From contig JAJTTP010000004.1 in the NCBI GenBank assembly GCA_023313575.1, forward strand, positions 2,480,001 through 2,544,000: 64,000 nucleotides of DNA, written 5' to 3'. The translations under genes and the position numbers were made by a program. Positions 48,487 to 59,594 of the stretch are shown here, piece after piece (positions within the stretch are counted from its first letter, which is position 1; every line of letters starts with the position of its first letter). This stretch comes from Eutypella sp. D-1. Taxonomy: Eukaryota > Ascomycota > Sordariomycetes > Xylariales > Diatrypaceae. Below the pieces are notes generated by a model that saw only the letters and a program-made list of their open reading frames with translations, was not told the DNA's origin and did no database searches.

Positions 48487-48990
48487 ATGTCGACGGCCTG
48501 CCCACTATCGACTCCACGGCGGAAATTTAGGATATGGGAAAGGGATGGTGCATTGCCATATTGTGTTCTCCCGGGAGAGGTGAGCGCGGCATTGACATGT
48601 CCCCACGAGGGGCATGGGCATTTTGCCCTTGGTATCACCCCCAGGAACCTCCACGGCCATTTTTGGTGGCCGGCCCGATACCGAGACGTCGTCAAAAGGT
48701 GCAGGTGTTGCCATATATGCGGGGAGACAGCCCGGAAGGAGTCGAGCAAGGCTGGACGCTTGCTGGTTGCACGATCCGAACCGTGGGAGTTGCTGGGAAT
48801 GGATTATGTGGCCTCCACCAGCCCTATAGGACAAGAAGGGATGAAGCACGTGTTACTTGTTGTGGATTACTTTGGAAGATTTGCCTTTGGGATGTTATCA
48901 AAGGAGGTGGGATGGTTTCCCGTTATCCTGATGTGGCGAAACGCAACGCCGTACATCTCCGGACATACACCCTTACAGGCATTGCTCTAA
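48487..48990 (+). pseudogene. Ty3/Gypsy-type integrase remnant with internal deletion
   Basis: A 167-codon frame without a proper start contains the integrase zinc-binding pattern: H40-x4-H45, then W-W-P, then C75-x2-C78. The beginning of the catalytic core follows (W-E-L-L-G-M-D-Y-V with a candidate first Asp at 106, then V-V-D-Y-F-G-R-F). The next block, about residues 138-166 (K-E-V-G-W, M-W-R-N, S-G-H-T-P-L-Q-A-L-L), corresponds to the far end of the core and the G-Y-T-P segment of Gypsy integrases. The middle of the core, including the remaining DDE residues, is missing, so this is a dead fragment. No reverse transcriptase or LTR was recognised next to it. The frame has stayed open across the deletion. 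Confidence 0.75.
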
Positions 48991-51120
48991 AGCCCCTCGA
49001 GATACTCACGGCGCCTAGGCCCAGCCCACAGAGATTTTAGATCTGATCCGTCTAACCTAGAGACCTAGCCTCAACCCCCGGTCTTTGCACCTGGGACGGG
49101 TTCTGCCGTTACGTGGAAGCCGCTATCGGAAGGGGGGGGGGGAGTCGTGGTAGGATTCGCGGCCATAGATCCCAACCGACTTTTTCCTCCTTGTCTTCTG
49201 GGATTCACGTTCACCCAGATAATAACTCTTGGGCACGCAGGGTGTCGCTTGTGGATGGCTGCGCCCCAACCCTCCCTCCGAAGTACGCTTCGATTCGAGG
49301 TGTAATCCACATGCGCCGTTTCGCGGCAGCTGCAATCCTCACGGACACCTCGAAAAGCCCCCCAACTATCTCTCTCCATACAGGCAGGCTATGAACAGCT
49401 GCGAGGCATAGACGTCGTTCCTCAGCAGCCATACCGAAGACCGCGCCGCGTCATAGATAGAATCGATAGGTCCCGTCCTTATTCTCTGATCAACTCGAGC
49501 CGATTGGCACCAGCAAGGGATGGGTCGAGGACTTACTTCCAACCAATTGACTAACTGCCCATCCCATGCTGAGGCCGATAAATAACTCACCTCGGGCTAT
49601 CCGTCCGGGACGTAGACTTGAATGACGTAGCGAGGTTAGCTGACCACCTCACGACCTCACCTCGTCGTCTAGGCTGCCCACTTGTACTAAATCGACATGA
49701 CGGCGTGCCGATGAAGTCTGGCCAGTTCATCGATATAGCCAGAGGCTTCAACTTCCGTCCGACAGGACGCGCACGTTCCACTCCTCAACCAAGCCGACGT
49801 AGTATCGTCAACGCAACACGTATGCGTCCATCCATCCAACACGGGGTAGATCCGCGCGGTACGGCCACTCTCGACGAAGTTCGCGTAATTTCCCATTCCC
49901 TCAAAGCAGTCCAGACACCGGAATCTCACGCTCGTCGGGATTTTTTCCTTTACGACGTGTCCGTCCCTGTATCTGGCGCATGCCCACGCCCTGTATGAGG
50001 AGAGGTGAGGGGTATAAACGCCCCTTACTCTGGTAAGCCTAATGAAATACGCAAGCGAACTCCATCCACTGGGAGAATAGGCGAGGGCCCTCTCCGGTGG
50101 TGATGGTGATGGTAATGCTGTATCCTTTCCTTGCGCCGACGAAGTCGGGACGGGATAACCCCAGCACCAGTCCCAGGCTGAAATTAGATGGTATGGTATG
50201 GTATGCCGCGTTCCACAAAACCCGAACGAATATCCCGATCTCAACCTGGGTGGGGCAAGCAGCGGCTTCCGTCCATTACCGTCGACATTGGGTTTAGGGT
50301 GGGGGAGGACGGCGTTATTAATAGATTGGACTTCATTAATAAACGCGATATCGATACCGATACCGATACAATACCTAGCTGTAATGCTTGTCGTACTTAC
50401 ACGCATATAATCGAGACATCAGCTAGGCAGACGAAGGTAAGTCCTCATTCATTCATCACCGGACTCGGGACTCGACTCCTATATCAATCAATCAATCAAT
50501 CAACCAACTACACTCGAGCACAAAGAGCGCACGAGGCCTAATCGCGCAGAAACTGCCCGACTAACTGCTTGCCTGCCTGCTTGACTGAGCAACTGGTTGA
50601 CTGCATGGGTAGTGCAATTACTTATATATATATATATATAATTATAAACATTATACCCCCCCTCCCCCTCCTTTGCTAAGTTTCTCCATCTCGCGATTAA
50701 CGCCCCCCATTCCAAAGCGCGCCATCACAGACTTTCCCTCATCTGTGAATCTGTCCGGCTGTATATAGATACGTATGTTTAACCAAGGGTATGCCCACCC
50801 ATCCCATCCCAACCGAGCCAAACCGACCACGTGACTCCTGCTGCTGCTGATTTTTCTTGTTGTTCCCGATCCGGTCCGGTTGCCCAGCGATGTTTCTTTT
50901 TCGTCGTATTATTTATTCCACTGCCCTCCCCCTCTTCCTCTCCTCCCGTTCTGTCCAACCCCGCTAGTCGATGGGTGATGGGTTCGCATATATATGTGCA
51001 GCATGCCATGCCATGCGTACGTGGGGTATGTACACGCATGCGCGTTATGTACGTCCGCAAACCAACCCCCCCCCACCTCACCCCCCAAAACAAGCAACAA
51101 CACCAACACCAACACCAATC
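48991..51120. other. Intergenic, 3' side of the low-complexity protein gene
   Basis: No recognised gene. A 239-codon minus-strand frame (49687-50406) lacks any motif and overlaps simple sequence. A GATACC array lies near 50350, CAAT repeats near 50484-50505, and a TA repeat at about 50622-50640. Confidence 0.5.
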
Positions 51121-54100
51121 CTATATACGCCCACGATCAATGACTTCACGGGCAAGAACCTCAATCTCCCCCGAATCCGCCGTGCGTCTGCGCTCCATGA
51201 CCCAGCGCGGCGCCCCTTCATTTTCCTCCTCCTCGCGCATGTACGACACGCTATCCGCGCTGCTCTTGTGCTTGTGCCCCTTGCCTTCGTACTGTTTCCT
51301 CTGAGAGTCTACGGCGTTTTCGAACCCGCTGTTCATCGATACAGGCGGCGCCGTATGCCGTTTATTATTCCCGCCGCCGCCGGCGGAATTTAGTGCGCTA
51401 TTCGTGAAAGCAGGCGACATAGCCGGTTCATCCTCCCCGTCCCCGTATGCCTCGAAATCGTCCGTCTCTTCGTCCTCGAGCACGGGCGGGCACGCTGTCG
51501 TTAGGCTGCTCGCGTGCGAGTACTGGGGTGGCGGTGGGGAGGAGTAGAGCTGCGGGTGCTGGGGCGGCGGCGGGGGCGGGCTGGCGGATTTCTCGTAGTT
51601 AGATTTCGGGGACCGGGAGGCGTTGGCAGCGTTGGGATTAAAGGAACTCATGGGGATGGTATTATTAGACATGGACATAGACATGGACATAGACATGGAC
51701 ATAGACATCGTCATCGTAGGACTACTACCCGACCCGGCACTACCCGCACCCGCGCCCGCGCCCGAGTCCTGGCTCCAGAGGGAAAAAGCCGAGTTCTTGC
51801 GCCCGTGGTGGTGGTGCGGCGAGTGGTAGTCCTGCTGTTGCTGCTGGTCCCAGGGGCTAGTGGCGCCGTTATTGCGGTCGTAGGGGGATCCGTCGCGCGA
51901 GCTCGTTGCCGAGGCTTGCGAGCCTGTTCCCCATGCCTTATTGCGGAAGCGCAGGAGCGCCGAGAGGGACATACTGTCGTCGTCGCCACTGCTGCCCATC
52001 ATGGCGAGCTGGGCTAGGCCCGGGCTTTGCAGCGGCGCTACTGCTGCTGCTGGGGGGTTGTTGGGGTTCGCGTTCGGAGGCATCAGGCTCATCAGGGAGT
52101 TGCGGTTGGAGTACTCGGAGCGCTCGGTGATGGGGGTTAGGTTCGGCTCGCGCGAGACGACGCGTCCGGAAACCGTGCGGTTGACGCCGCTGGGGCCGAA
52201 ATAGCCGCCGTGGGAGTACTGGAAGAGGTTCTTTTCACTGAGGGCCGTCGACGACGGGGCGTGGTGGTTGTGCGACGACAGCGGGGCCGAGTAGAATCCG
52301 AATTCCTGTCCATACCACCCATCAGTGTCGTTAGCTAGGGCGCTTGCGTTCGCCTCGGCGATGATGGCATCGTCATCCAGTTCGTAGTCGTCCAGACCCG
52401 CAGAGGTATAGCCACCGTCATCGTACTCGTAATCTTCCAGTGCGTTCTCGTTCCGCGGATCGGAATGCGCAGAGCCGCACGTGGTCGGGCTTGTGACGGT
52501 AAGATCCGCTGGCGTCCCCGGCGACGAGTCGCGCCGGAATTTCCCGGAGGCCGCGGCCTGGTGCGCCGCCGCGGCCAGGGCAGCCTGATAAGCCACCACG
52601 CTATCCTGCGGCTCGGTAGTCCAATCCGGTGCCTGCGTCTGCGGTTCGGGGGCTCGCTCGGGCGTCTTGGTCACTTCTGGGATCTCGGGAACTGGTTTTG
52701 GCTGTTGGTCAACACTCAGCGACGTATGCGCCGTGGAGTGGGTCACGCCCGACTGTTGCGAAAGTCTCGATGTCATGTCGGACTCTCGTTTCTTCGTCTC
52801 CTGCGCAGCGGTCCTCTGGGACAAGGCCTTGGCAAACATCCCGGGGATCGGTCGGCCGTACTGGTCCGTGTCGTCGAGATCGAAGATCGATTCATCAAAG
52901 GCAGACCCATCGCCTTCGCCGTCGAAGTCGTGTATCAGACCGTCGTTGAAGTAAAGCTCATCTTTTTGATTAGGGTACTCGACCTGTGCAGGTGGCTGTT
53001 GTTGTTGTTGTTCGGTCGTCTTCGTGGGCTCCGCTCCGGTTCCTAAGTCCTGGATCCCTAACCCAGTTGGGGTACTCAGCCTCGGAGACTTCAATGGCGC
53101 CGGAATACATGACGCATCCGTCGGTGTCAGAGTGTCTGGTTGTGGTTCTGGCGTCCCGCTAATGCCGGCGCTGGCGTAGCCGATTACGTCGCCGTCCACA
53201 TCTCTCGGAGTGGATAGTAACCCTGCGCTACGGGGGCTCGTCAACGTACTAGTGGGGTCCGATCTCTGGAAAGCGAAGCCCGCAAAATTCTCCTGGTCAT
53301 TATCCGGGTCGTTGAAGGCTTCCAAGTCATCTTCCTCGTCGAAGTCGGCATTCACTCCGGGGATCCTCTCCTCGAGTCCGTCGTCGTAGTCTAGTGCATC
53401 GTAATCAAATGCGTCTTCGTCAAAGTCGTCAAATCGTGAATCTCGCGGGCCATACTCGTCTTCCCCATCCCCCTGCCTGTCTTGCTGCCTCTGCCGATGT
53501 CGTTCTTCCAATATCTTCTCCTGCTTCGCGGCTCCGATCATGTCGAAGCTAAACCTGGACGAGGTGCTCTTCATATGTTTCGGTATGGAGGAAAACATGC
53601 CCTTGCTAGATGCCGCCGAGGTATTGCGGGACATGGAAGCGAGCGAGGCAGGCATAGAACTTTTCCTTCGACTGCTCATGAGGCTACGCCTCTTGTGTGA
53701 AATGATAGTGGGATCTCGGCTCAAAGCATCTTGTTTGTTTTCGGCCGTCGCCCCGACATCAGGGTGCACATCTTGAGAACGGCCTGAAAACGACGTCCTT
53801 TTCGATGAATTGCTGCGGTCATCCTTGGGGGGGAGTAAAGGAGGTGTGTCGGAGGCGCTCGTCGATGGGTCCTGACCGGGAGCCTTTTCGGTCGCTGTAT
53901 GCGCCGGGTCATGGATACGCATGGGTGGCCTCGGCCGCGGCGCACTGAAATCGTGTACCCGAGTGCCACGGATCCGGGGGTCATAGACGGGCTCCTGTTC
54001 TTTTTGAAGCGAAAGAGCCAGTTCGGGCAAGACAGTTTGGCTCGACTTCCTCCTCAACAACAGAGTTGACATGGGATTCTTCAAAAAGGGGAGCCCCTTC

Positions 54101-55143
54101 TTGCCTCTCGGGGGATCCTGGGACATTGACTGGACAGCCAGAGCTTGCGGTTCAGATCCCATCCGCATACCTGCTGGGCGCTTCCCTCCAGTTGCGGAGG
54201 GATGGTGAGTGGGGGGGATATAAGTAGAGGCAGCCTTGGTAGCTCTCGTGTGTGAATGTGGGCGGCTCGAAGTATGAGACTGGCTGTCTGATACGTAGCC
54301 GTCATCCCTATTTAATAAGCCAGCATTTAACAAAGCCTCTTGCTCCCGGCGGTAATTCTGTAGGGCGAGCCCGCCAATAAAACCAGTCTCTTCGTTGAAG
54401 GGAGATCGCACGGATGATTTTCGTGGTGGGTCATCGCGTGGTTGTGATTGTGATTGTGATTCCGGTTGCGTTTCGGGTTGTGGCTGTGGTTGTGGTTGTG
54501 GTTGTGTTTGTAGTTGTAGTTGTAGTTGTGGTTGCGGTTGGGGCTGCGATTCTGGCTGTTGCTGCTGCTGCTGCTGTGGTTCTTGTAGTTGATAGTAATG
54601 CGATGGCTGCTGCAGCGAAAGTCGTGGTTTCGATGGTCGGGACTGTGGTTGTAGTGGTAGCAAGGGCTCTGCCAGTGATTGGCGCTGCGGTTGCGATTGC
54701 GGCTGCGGCTGCGGCTGCGACTGTGGCTGTGGATCTTTTAATTCAATGTGGGTGTCTCCGAAGTCGAGGGAGAAGTCGGAGCCGTTCGAGGTCACCCTAG
54801 CAATAGGTGGGAGAATAGGAGCTTGTTGATGTTGGTGATGTTGGTGTTGCTGGTGTTGTTGTTGGTATTGGGGCTGCTGAATCTGGGACGACGAAGGGGA
54901 CGACGACGACTGCGGAGATGACGAGCGCGGTGGCGGTGGATAAGCGGGAGGTTGATGAGCAGCAGGATAAGCAGGAGGAGGATGTGCGAAGGGAAGGGAG
55001 TTGGAGGACCTCGGACGAATCTCGGGAGCGGGAATGCCTTCGTCGGGTACCAGCTGCGCGGTATCCCAGGGACTGGAATCGGGAGGGATCGGGGATGTCG
55101 GGTTCGACGGTCCCCGTCTATGGAAGCGTAGATGCGACAGCAT
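51121..55143 (-). CDS. Large low-complexity, probably intrinsically disordered fungal protein
   Basis: A single open frame of 1340 codons starts at an ATG at 55143. I do not recognise a catalytic domain. The N-terminal ~330 residues are Pro/Gln/Ser-rich with long Q and Q-P runs. Islands that look conserved follow: E-E-T-G-F-I-G-G-L-A-L-Q-N-Y-R at about residue 250, P-V-Y-D-P-R-I-R-G-T-R-V-H-D-F near 390, then a strongly acidic Asp/Glu region and a D-E-L-Y-F-N-D-G-L-I-H-D-F segment that looks like a short linear motif. Further on there is a Met-Ser dipeptide array (about 51669-51715 in DNA) and a basic, ordered C-terminus around W-V-M-E-R-R-R-T. Such proteins are common in filamentous ascomycetes as scaffolds or regulators. 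The length of the frame and the mix of motif islands with repeats argue it is real. Function unknown. Confidence 0.82.
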   Translation of the reverse strand: MLSHLRFHRRGPSNPTSPIPPDSSPWDTAQLVPDEGIPAPEIRPRSSNSLPFAHPPPAYPAAHQPPAYPPPPRSSSPQSSSSPSSSQIQQPQYQQQHQQHQHHQHQQAPILPPIARVTSNGSDFSLDFGDTHIELKDPQPQSQPQPQPQSQPQRQSLAEPLLPLQPQSRPSKPRLSLQQPSHYYQLQEPQQQQQQQPESQPQPQPQLQLQLQTQPQPQPQPQPETQPESQSQSQPRDDPPRKSSVRSPFNEETGFIGGLALQNYRREQEALLNAGLLNRDDGYVSDSQSHTSSRPHSHTRATKAASTYIPPTHHPSATGGKRPAGMRMGSEPQALAVQSMSQDPPRGKKGLPFLKNPMSTLLLRRKSSQTVLPELALSLQKEQEPVYDPRIRGTRVHDFSAPRPRPPMRIHDPAHTATEKAPGQDPSTSASDTPPLLPPKDDRSNSSKRTSFSGRSQDVHPDVGATAENKQDALSRDPTIISHKRRSLMSSRRKSSMPASLASMSRNTSAASSKGMFSSIPKHMKSTSSRFSFDMIGAAKQEKILEERHRQRQQDRQGDGEDEYGPRDSRFDDFDEDAFDYDALDYDDGLEERIPGVNADFDEEDDLEAFNDPDNDQENFAGFAFQRSDPTSTLTSPRSAGLLSTPRDVDGDVIGYASAGISGTPEPQPDTLTPTDASCIPAPLKSPRLSTPTGLGIQDLGTGAEPTKTTEQQQQQPPAQVEYPNQKDELYFNDGLIHDFDGEGDGSAFDESIFDLDDTDQYGRPIPGMFAKALSQRTAAQETKKRESDMTSRLSQQSGVTHSTAHTSLSVDQQPKPVPEIPEVTKTPERAPEPQTQAPDWTTEPQDSVVAYQAALAAAAHQAAASGKFRRDSSPGTPADLTVTSPTTCGSAHSDPRNENALEDYEYDDGGYTSAGLDDYELDDDAIIAEANASALANDTDGWYGQEFGFYSAPLSSHNHHAPSSTALSEKNLFQYSHGGYFGPSGVNRTVSGRVVSREPNLTPITERSEYSNRNSLMSLMPPNANPNNPPAAAVAPLQSPGLAQLAMMGSSGDDDSMSLSALLRFRNKAWGTGSQASATSSRDGSPYDRNNGATSPWDQQQQQDYHSPHHHHGRKNSAFSLWSQDSGAGAGAGSAGSGSSPTMTMSMSMSMSMSMSMSNNTIPMSSFNPNAANASRSPKSNYEKSASPPPPPPQHPQLYSSPPPPQYSHASSLTTACPPVLEDEETDDFEAYGDGEDEPAMSPAFTNSALNSAGGGGNNKRHTAPPVSMNSGFENAVDSQRKQYEGKGHKHKSSADSVSYMREEEENEGAPRWVMERRRTADSGEIEVLAREVIDRGRI
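51660..51716. repeat. GACATGGACATA 12-bp array (Met-Ser repeats in protein)
   Basis: Tandem GACATRGACATG-type units on the plus strand encode the Met-Ser dipeptide run in the minus-strand gene. Confidence 0.8.
54440..54745. repeat. Gln/Pro-coding simple repeats
   Basis: GGTTGT, GGCTGC and TGCTGC hexamer/triplet arrays on the plus strand encode Gln, Gln-Pro and Gln-Leu runs in the minus-strand gene. Plus-strand frames here (such as 54414-54800) are their shadows. Confidence 0.8.
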
Positions 55144-57349
55144 TTTCCAATATATATATATAATTTTTAAGCGAAATCTCTAGCGAAAAAAGGATCAATA
55201 GCGACCTTGATCTCTGATCTCGGCCTCGACTTCGACCTCGACCTCGGGAATTGCGACAGATGCGACGGCTGCGACAGTTACGATGCCTCGGTTCTCTTAA
55301 CTGCCTATCGGGATAATAACCACCGGGGAAAGTGAAAGGTCATTATGAATCGTATGTGAAGCAAGCGTTGCTTGGGAAGTATACAAGAAGTTTGTACGCG
55401 ATAAAGAGTCGCGCGAGCAAAAGCCGTGGGATGTGGATGTGGTGTGACGGGTGTGGAATATAAAGTCGTAGTCGCGCTTATCAACCTGGAAGTATTATGC
55501 CACGTGACAAGGAAATTATATATAGAGTCGACAGTGATAGCGACAGCGACAGAAATAGCGATAGAAATAGTAACAACGTTACTTAGGTAAGTTCTGTCAG
55601 GGCTGTCGAGGCTGGTTGGTGTTGCAGTGATGTTTGTGTGGTAATGTTGTGTGGTAATGTTGTGTGGTAATGTGGTGGTGATGTGGTTATGATGGTGGTG
55701 GCGTCGGTAAATAGCGTTGTTTCCCATCCAGTATGCGTTCTAGGCTATAACTAGTCGAAAGTGTATCGAAAGTGTACAAAACCGAAAAGAAAAAAATTAT
55801 ATATATAGGTACTTAGGTATATCCAATAAGGCAGGCTTCTTCTATAGCCCCCGTCAGCCCGTGTTTCTTTTCTGGGAGGCCTAAAATTGATGTTGTTGGC
55901 TGGCTGACTGACTGACTTGACTGAATGAACTAAACGCGAAAATAACGAGATAGGCAGGACATTAAGAACAAGAGGGGCTTTACTTAAAGAGATAATGCAC
56001 TATAAATGATCGAATAGGAAGGGATAATCTTAACAAAAAAAAACTATGAGTAGGTACTTATAAGTATATACGAAGTTAAAATAAAGGGGGATTAGGTATA
56101 AACAACTTGGTTGAAGGTTACTATGTATTATCTCTCTCCTCTCTCGCTTCCCGCAGTTGTTGCCTAGTAGATACCATGTAGGTAGGTAGGTTCTCTTTTT
56201 TTCCTTCTAGAATGAAGTCACCACAACATCAAGAGAGAAATAATAGTATTAAAAAAAATCTACCGTCGCATCGGAAACTTTTTCCAAGAATTCCAAGGAA
56301 ACTCGTTTCCGTCCCAAATGTTTCATGGAATTAATTAAAAAAGCCAAAACAGGCCAAACAAGGCCTAGTTAATTGTCATATTGTATGTATGTATTACATA
56401 ACTGGACTTTACCTTACAAGGAGATGATCGAGCATGTCTTGAACTTTCTTTACCTTCCAAGAACGTCATAGTTTGGTGGCTTTCTATGGCTGTGCTTTTT
56501 TATCAGCCACAGCCATAGCTACACGCATATGTATGGAATTAACCGACTCTCAGCTTTTCAGCTTAACGGAACTAAACGCCTCCTTGCTTCTTAGCGCTTA
56601 CACTCCCCCACCCCTCCCCTTTTATCATGTGAAACGTAAAACGAACGTACGCCATAACGATGTTGTGATACTCGAGCATGGAAAAGGGGATAGAACAATG
56701 GTCAACCTGCCGAGTACGCTATCATGTATGTATAGCAACGAGCACTATGAAAGCAAGCTTCGAGTATATATACCTTCCTAGCTTTGTACACAAAGCCATG
56801 GTGCAGGTTAACGAATAAGTGAGCTGGCGGAGTGGTCATGATATGATATAACTACCGCATACGCACGATAGGGAAGTTCCGTCGAACGGCGCCGGTCGTA
56901 GGCTCCAAGATATCCCAACAACCTGGGCAGGGCAGGACAGAATCGGATCTTCCCCGCGGTGTCCGGAACTGAGGGGAGGGAGAGTGATGAATTGTGTGCT
57001 ATTAGTTAGTATATATATATATATATCGTCGATTTGTCGAACAGCTAGCTATGTTTTAAGTAGACAACGGTCAACAAACCTTCATCACTTACCACCCTAT
57101 CTAAGGAAAACCAGCCAGCCCCCTTACCCCTTCGTAGACTAGGTCTCACCATTACATTATAAGAAAATCGTCGGAAGTCGTTGGGCTTTTTTCACCTTGC
57201 TCACTTGAACAAGGCAGGTAGCAACTATTACTTAAGTCACCCTCTGCGCTATCTACATTGCCTTCTTCCTTCTTCGAGTGTCGAGACTTTCCCTATTGTT
57301 TGCTTGCCAGTACCCCCCCCCCCCGGTCCATCGACAAAGACTCTTCACG
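55144..57349. other. Divergent intergenic region
   Basis: It lies between the divergently transcribed low-complexity protein gene and the methyltransferase gene, so it should hold both promoters. No gene is recognised. A TGTGTGGTAATGT repeat occurs at about 55635-55680 and a TA array at 57010-57026. A TTATAAGA element near 57158 is a possible TATA box for the methyltransferase. Confidence 0.5.
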
Positions 57350-58261
57350 ATGACCACAACCACAAGCACCGCAGACCAACAAAACTACGACCCATCAAAC
57401 TACTGGCTAGCGTCCGCCCACAACTTCCGCACATCAGCCCGTCTGCACCTGCAGCACCTCCTCTTCCAAAACACACTCGGCCACTACCTCTCCCCTCCCA
57501 TCGAGGCGTCCTGCATCCCGGATGGCGCAGCCTCCTCGCAGCCCCTACGCGTCGCCGACCTCGGCTGCGGCAACGGCGTCTGGCTAACCGATCTCTCCTC
57601 CGTCCTTCCCGCTTCCCAGGCCGTGTCTGCCCGTCTCGACGGCTACGACATCAACACGATCAACTTCCCCGCCCCCGCCTTCCTACCCCCCGCCGTAACG
57701 CTCAGCAAACTCGACGTCCTGTCCAACGACCTCCCACAAGAGCTCCGCGAAGCCTACGACATCGTGCACGTACGCGCCTTCATCAGCGTGCTCGCGAACG
57801 GAGACCCTAGCCCTCTCCTCCGCGCCGCCCTCGCGCTCCTCAAACCCGGCGGCTGGCTGCAGTGGGAAGAGAGTCGCGCAGACACGTACCACATCGACGC
57901 TCCGCCCTCCGTATCCAAACAAGCATGCGACCGCATCGCAGCGCTGCTGCAAGCCAGCGATTCCAACTTCGCCTTCCTAGCGGACCTCGCGCCGCACCTG
58001 CGGAACCACGGGTTTGAGGACGTGCAGGTCCGTATGGCGCCTACCAGGAAACAGGACTATAAGGCTTGGACCGAGGATTATCTCATGGTTTGGGAGGAAC
58101 TGCATGTTTTTTTCCCGCCGCGGGTTCAGGCGCTGGGGACGGGGCAGATGACGCGCGAGAAGTGGAATGAGTTGTTTGCGCGCGCGGTTGCGGAGACGGA
58201 GGCTGGGGTTGTCGTGCATCATGGTCACATTGTTACTGTTGTTGCACGGAAGCCTTTGTAG
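57350..58261 (+). CDS. Class I SAM-dependent methyltransferase, substrate unknown
   Basis: Single exon, 303 residues. The chosen start is the first true ATG in frame (57350); upstream in-frame codons are non-ATG. SAM-binding motif I is V-A-D-L-G-C-G-N-G at 68-76. The acidic post-I position is in G-Y-D-I-N (98-102), followed by L-D-V at 121-123, then D-I-V-H-V-R (137-142) and L-L-K-P-G-G-W-L-Q-W-E-E (163-174). This pattern is the fungal family related to LaeA-like and secondary-metabolism methyltransferases (methyltransferase domain 25/12 type). The C-terminal half carries the variable substrate cap. No biosynthetic genes adjoin it, so it need not belong to a cluster. Codon use is strikingly C-rich at third positions in the first two thirds and less so near the end, as in a well expressed gene. 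Confidence 0.87.
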   Translation: MTTTTSTADQQNYDPSNYWLASAHNFRTSARLHLQHLLFQNTLGHYLSPPIEASCIPDGAASSQPLRVADLGCGNGVWLTDLSSVLPASQAVSARLDGYDINTINFPAPAFLPPAVTLSKLDVLSNDLPQELREAYDIVHVRAFISVLANGDPSPLLRAALALLKPGGWLQWEESRADTYHIDAPPSVSKQACDRIAALLQASDSNFAFLADLAPHLRNHGFEDVQVRMAPTRKQDYKAWTEDYLMVWEELHVFFPPRVQALGTGQMTREKWNELFARAVAETEAGVVVHHGHIVTVVARKPL

Positions 58262-59201
58262 GGGTGTTCTGTGGGTAGCTATATGTTTGGGGGGCACCGG
58301 GGGGGGGGGGTCGCGGTAAAAGTTAAGCATGGAAAAGAACTTGAGTAACGGCCTGTTAAAGTGGACGGTGAAATTAGGAGTGGATTGAATAGCGATTCCT
58401 GATATAGCGTCACAGTGGCTTAAATACAAAACAAGGCTGGCGATTTCGCAGTTGTTTATCTGGGCAACATCCAATGGCAATATCCAATCCCGTATAGATA
58501 GCTAAGCTATTGCAGGTATGATCCATCTATCCCAAAGGACTTGCAAATACATTTAAGCCGCTTCAGATTACGGTTACATTAGTGACGGCTTAGAAGTAAT
58601 TACATATATGAAGTTGTTAGCCCATTAATACGGTGATCACTAAGGGAACCCCTGAGCTTAGTTTAAGGGGGTTGTTTTTTTTCTTCGCATATCATTAATA
58701 ACGGGGAGGCTGCACAATTACTCTCGACACTCGAACTCAAAGAGAGATCTGATTGGAACGAACATCCTGTACAATACTGGCGCCCAGGTGAACCTTCGCG
58801 TAGAGATGGACTGTGGACAACTCCGGAGCCGCGTAACAGACCTAGGCGAGGCTACCTTTGGTCACATCCGTTAGGGGGCCGCCGCATACGATTCGGGCTA
58901 TGTAATGATAGTCGGAAAGGTGCAAGGGGGCTTGGAAGGATATGACCTTCTGGGTTGCCTACTAAGATGTCATTAGAGCTAATTATAACCGAGGATTGCC
59001 AACGAGTAGGTTTAAATCGAGCTTAAAAGGGTCGTGGGTAAGTACTTGATTTCGGGTAAGTATCGTTGACAATGTTATCACTACGCAAAGGCATCTTGGG
59101 ACTTGTCGTCTCGAATCTAGTGTCGTGCGGTTTTTTCTCTTTTTATGCCAAGCCTACGATAGGGGTAAAGGGGGGGGGGGGGGCTAGTAGTGCTGCGAAT
59201 C
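58262..59201. other. 3' flank of methyltransferase, no gene
   Basis: No gene recognised. A G run lies at about 58300-58310 and another of 15 G at about 59169-59183. Confidence 0.5.
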
Positions 59202-59594
59202 TATCACGGCCTGTTAAGCCTCACCTAGAATAGGGGTACTATAAAACGGGAAATCGGACATAAGCGATCACGTGAGCTGTATCTCCGGGGATCGGCAGGG
59301 TATATATAGGCCCAGGGCACCCCCGTTCTGTAACTAGAAGATCGTCTTTCTCTTTTATGCCAATCTACGATTCTCCCACATACTATCTTTGATCTATAGA
59401 CGTGACAGAATCACTTATGCCAAAACCCCGATCCTGATTATGGGGACCTCTACGAAGATATAAATGATATAAGCTGACTCCCGTTATGGACAGTCTCTCA
59501 TTACCTGCCTAGCGAGCAATATAAGCGCCAATCCCTTCTGTGCACCCTGTTATCTAATTAGATCACGACTACTCTCGTGATAGCTTCGTTAACA
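59202..59594 (+). mobile_element. Solo LTR (copy 2, diverged)
   Basis: It starts TATCACGGCC (TGTCACGG in copy 1) and ends AGCTTCGTTAACA (GGCTTCGTTACA in copy 1). Between them it shares a TATATATAGG promoter-like box, CGTGACAGAA, AGTCTCTC, GCGAGCAATATAAG, ATCCCTTCT and TGTTAT blocks in the same order as copy 1 at 25758-26058. At about 393 bp it is longer than copy 1. No coding sequence adjoins it. Confidence 0.6.

Noticed and set aside
49687..50406. 239-codon minus-strand frame
   Set aside because: No motif, biased by simple sequence, and no plausible neighbouring exons.
54414..54800. 128-codon plus-strand frame of Val/Ala repeats
   Set aside because: It is the antisense of Gln/Pro-coding repeats in the 1340-codon gene.
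57278..57349. N-terminal extension of the methyltransferase
   Set aside because: The 24 upstream codons begin at a non-ATG triplet and run through a poly-C tract; the ATG at 57350 is the natural start.
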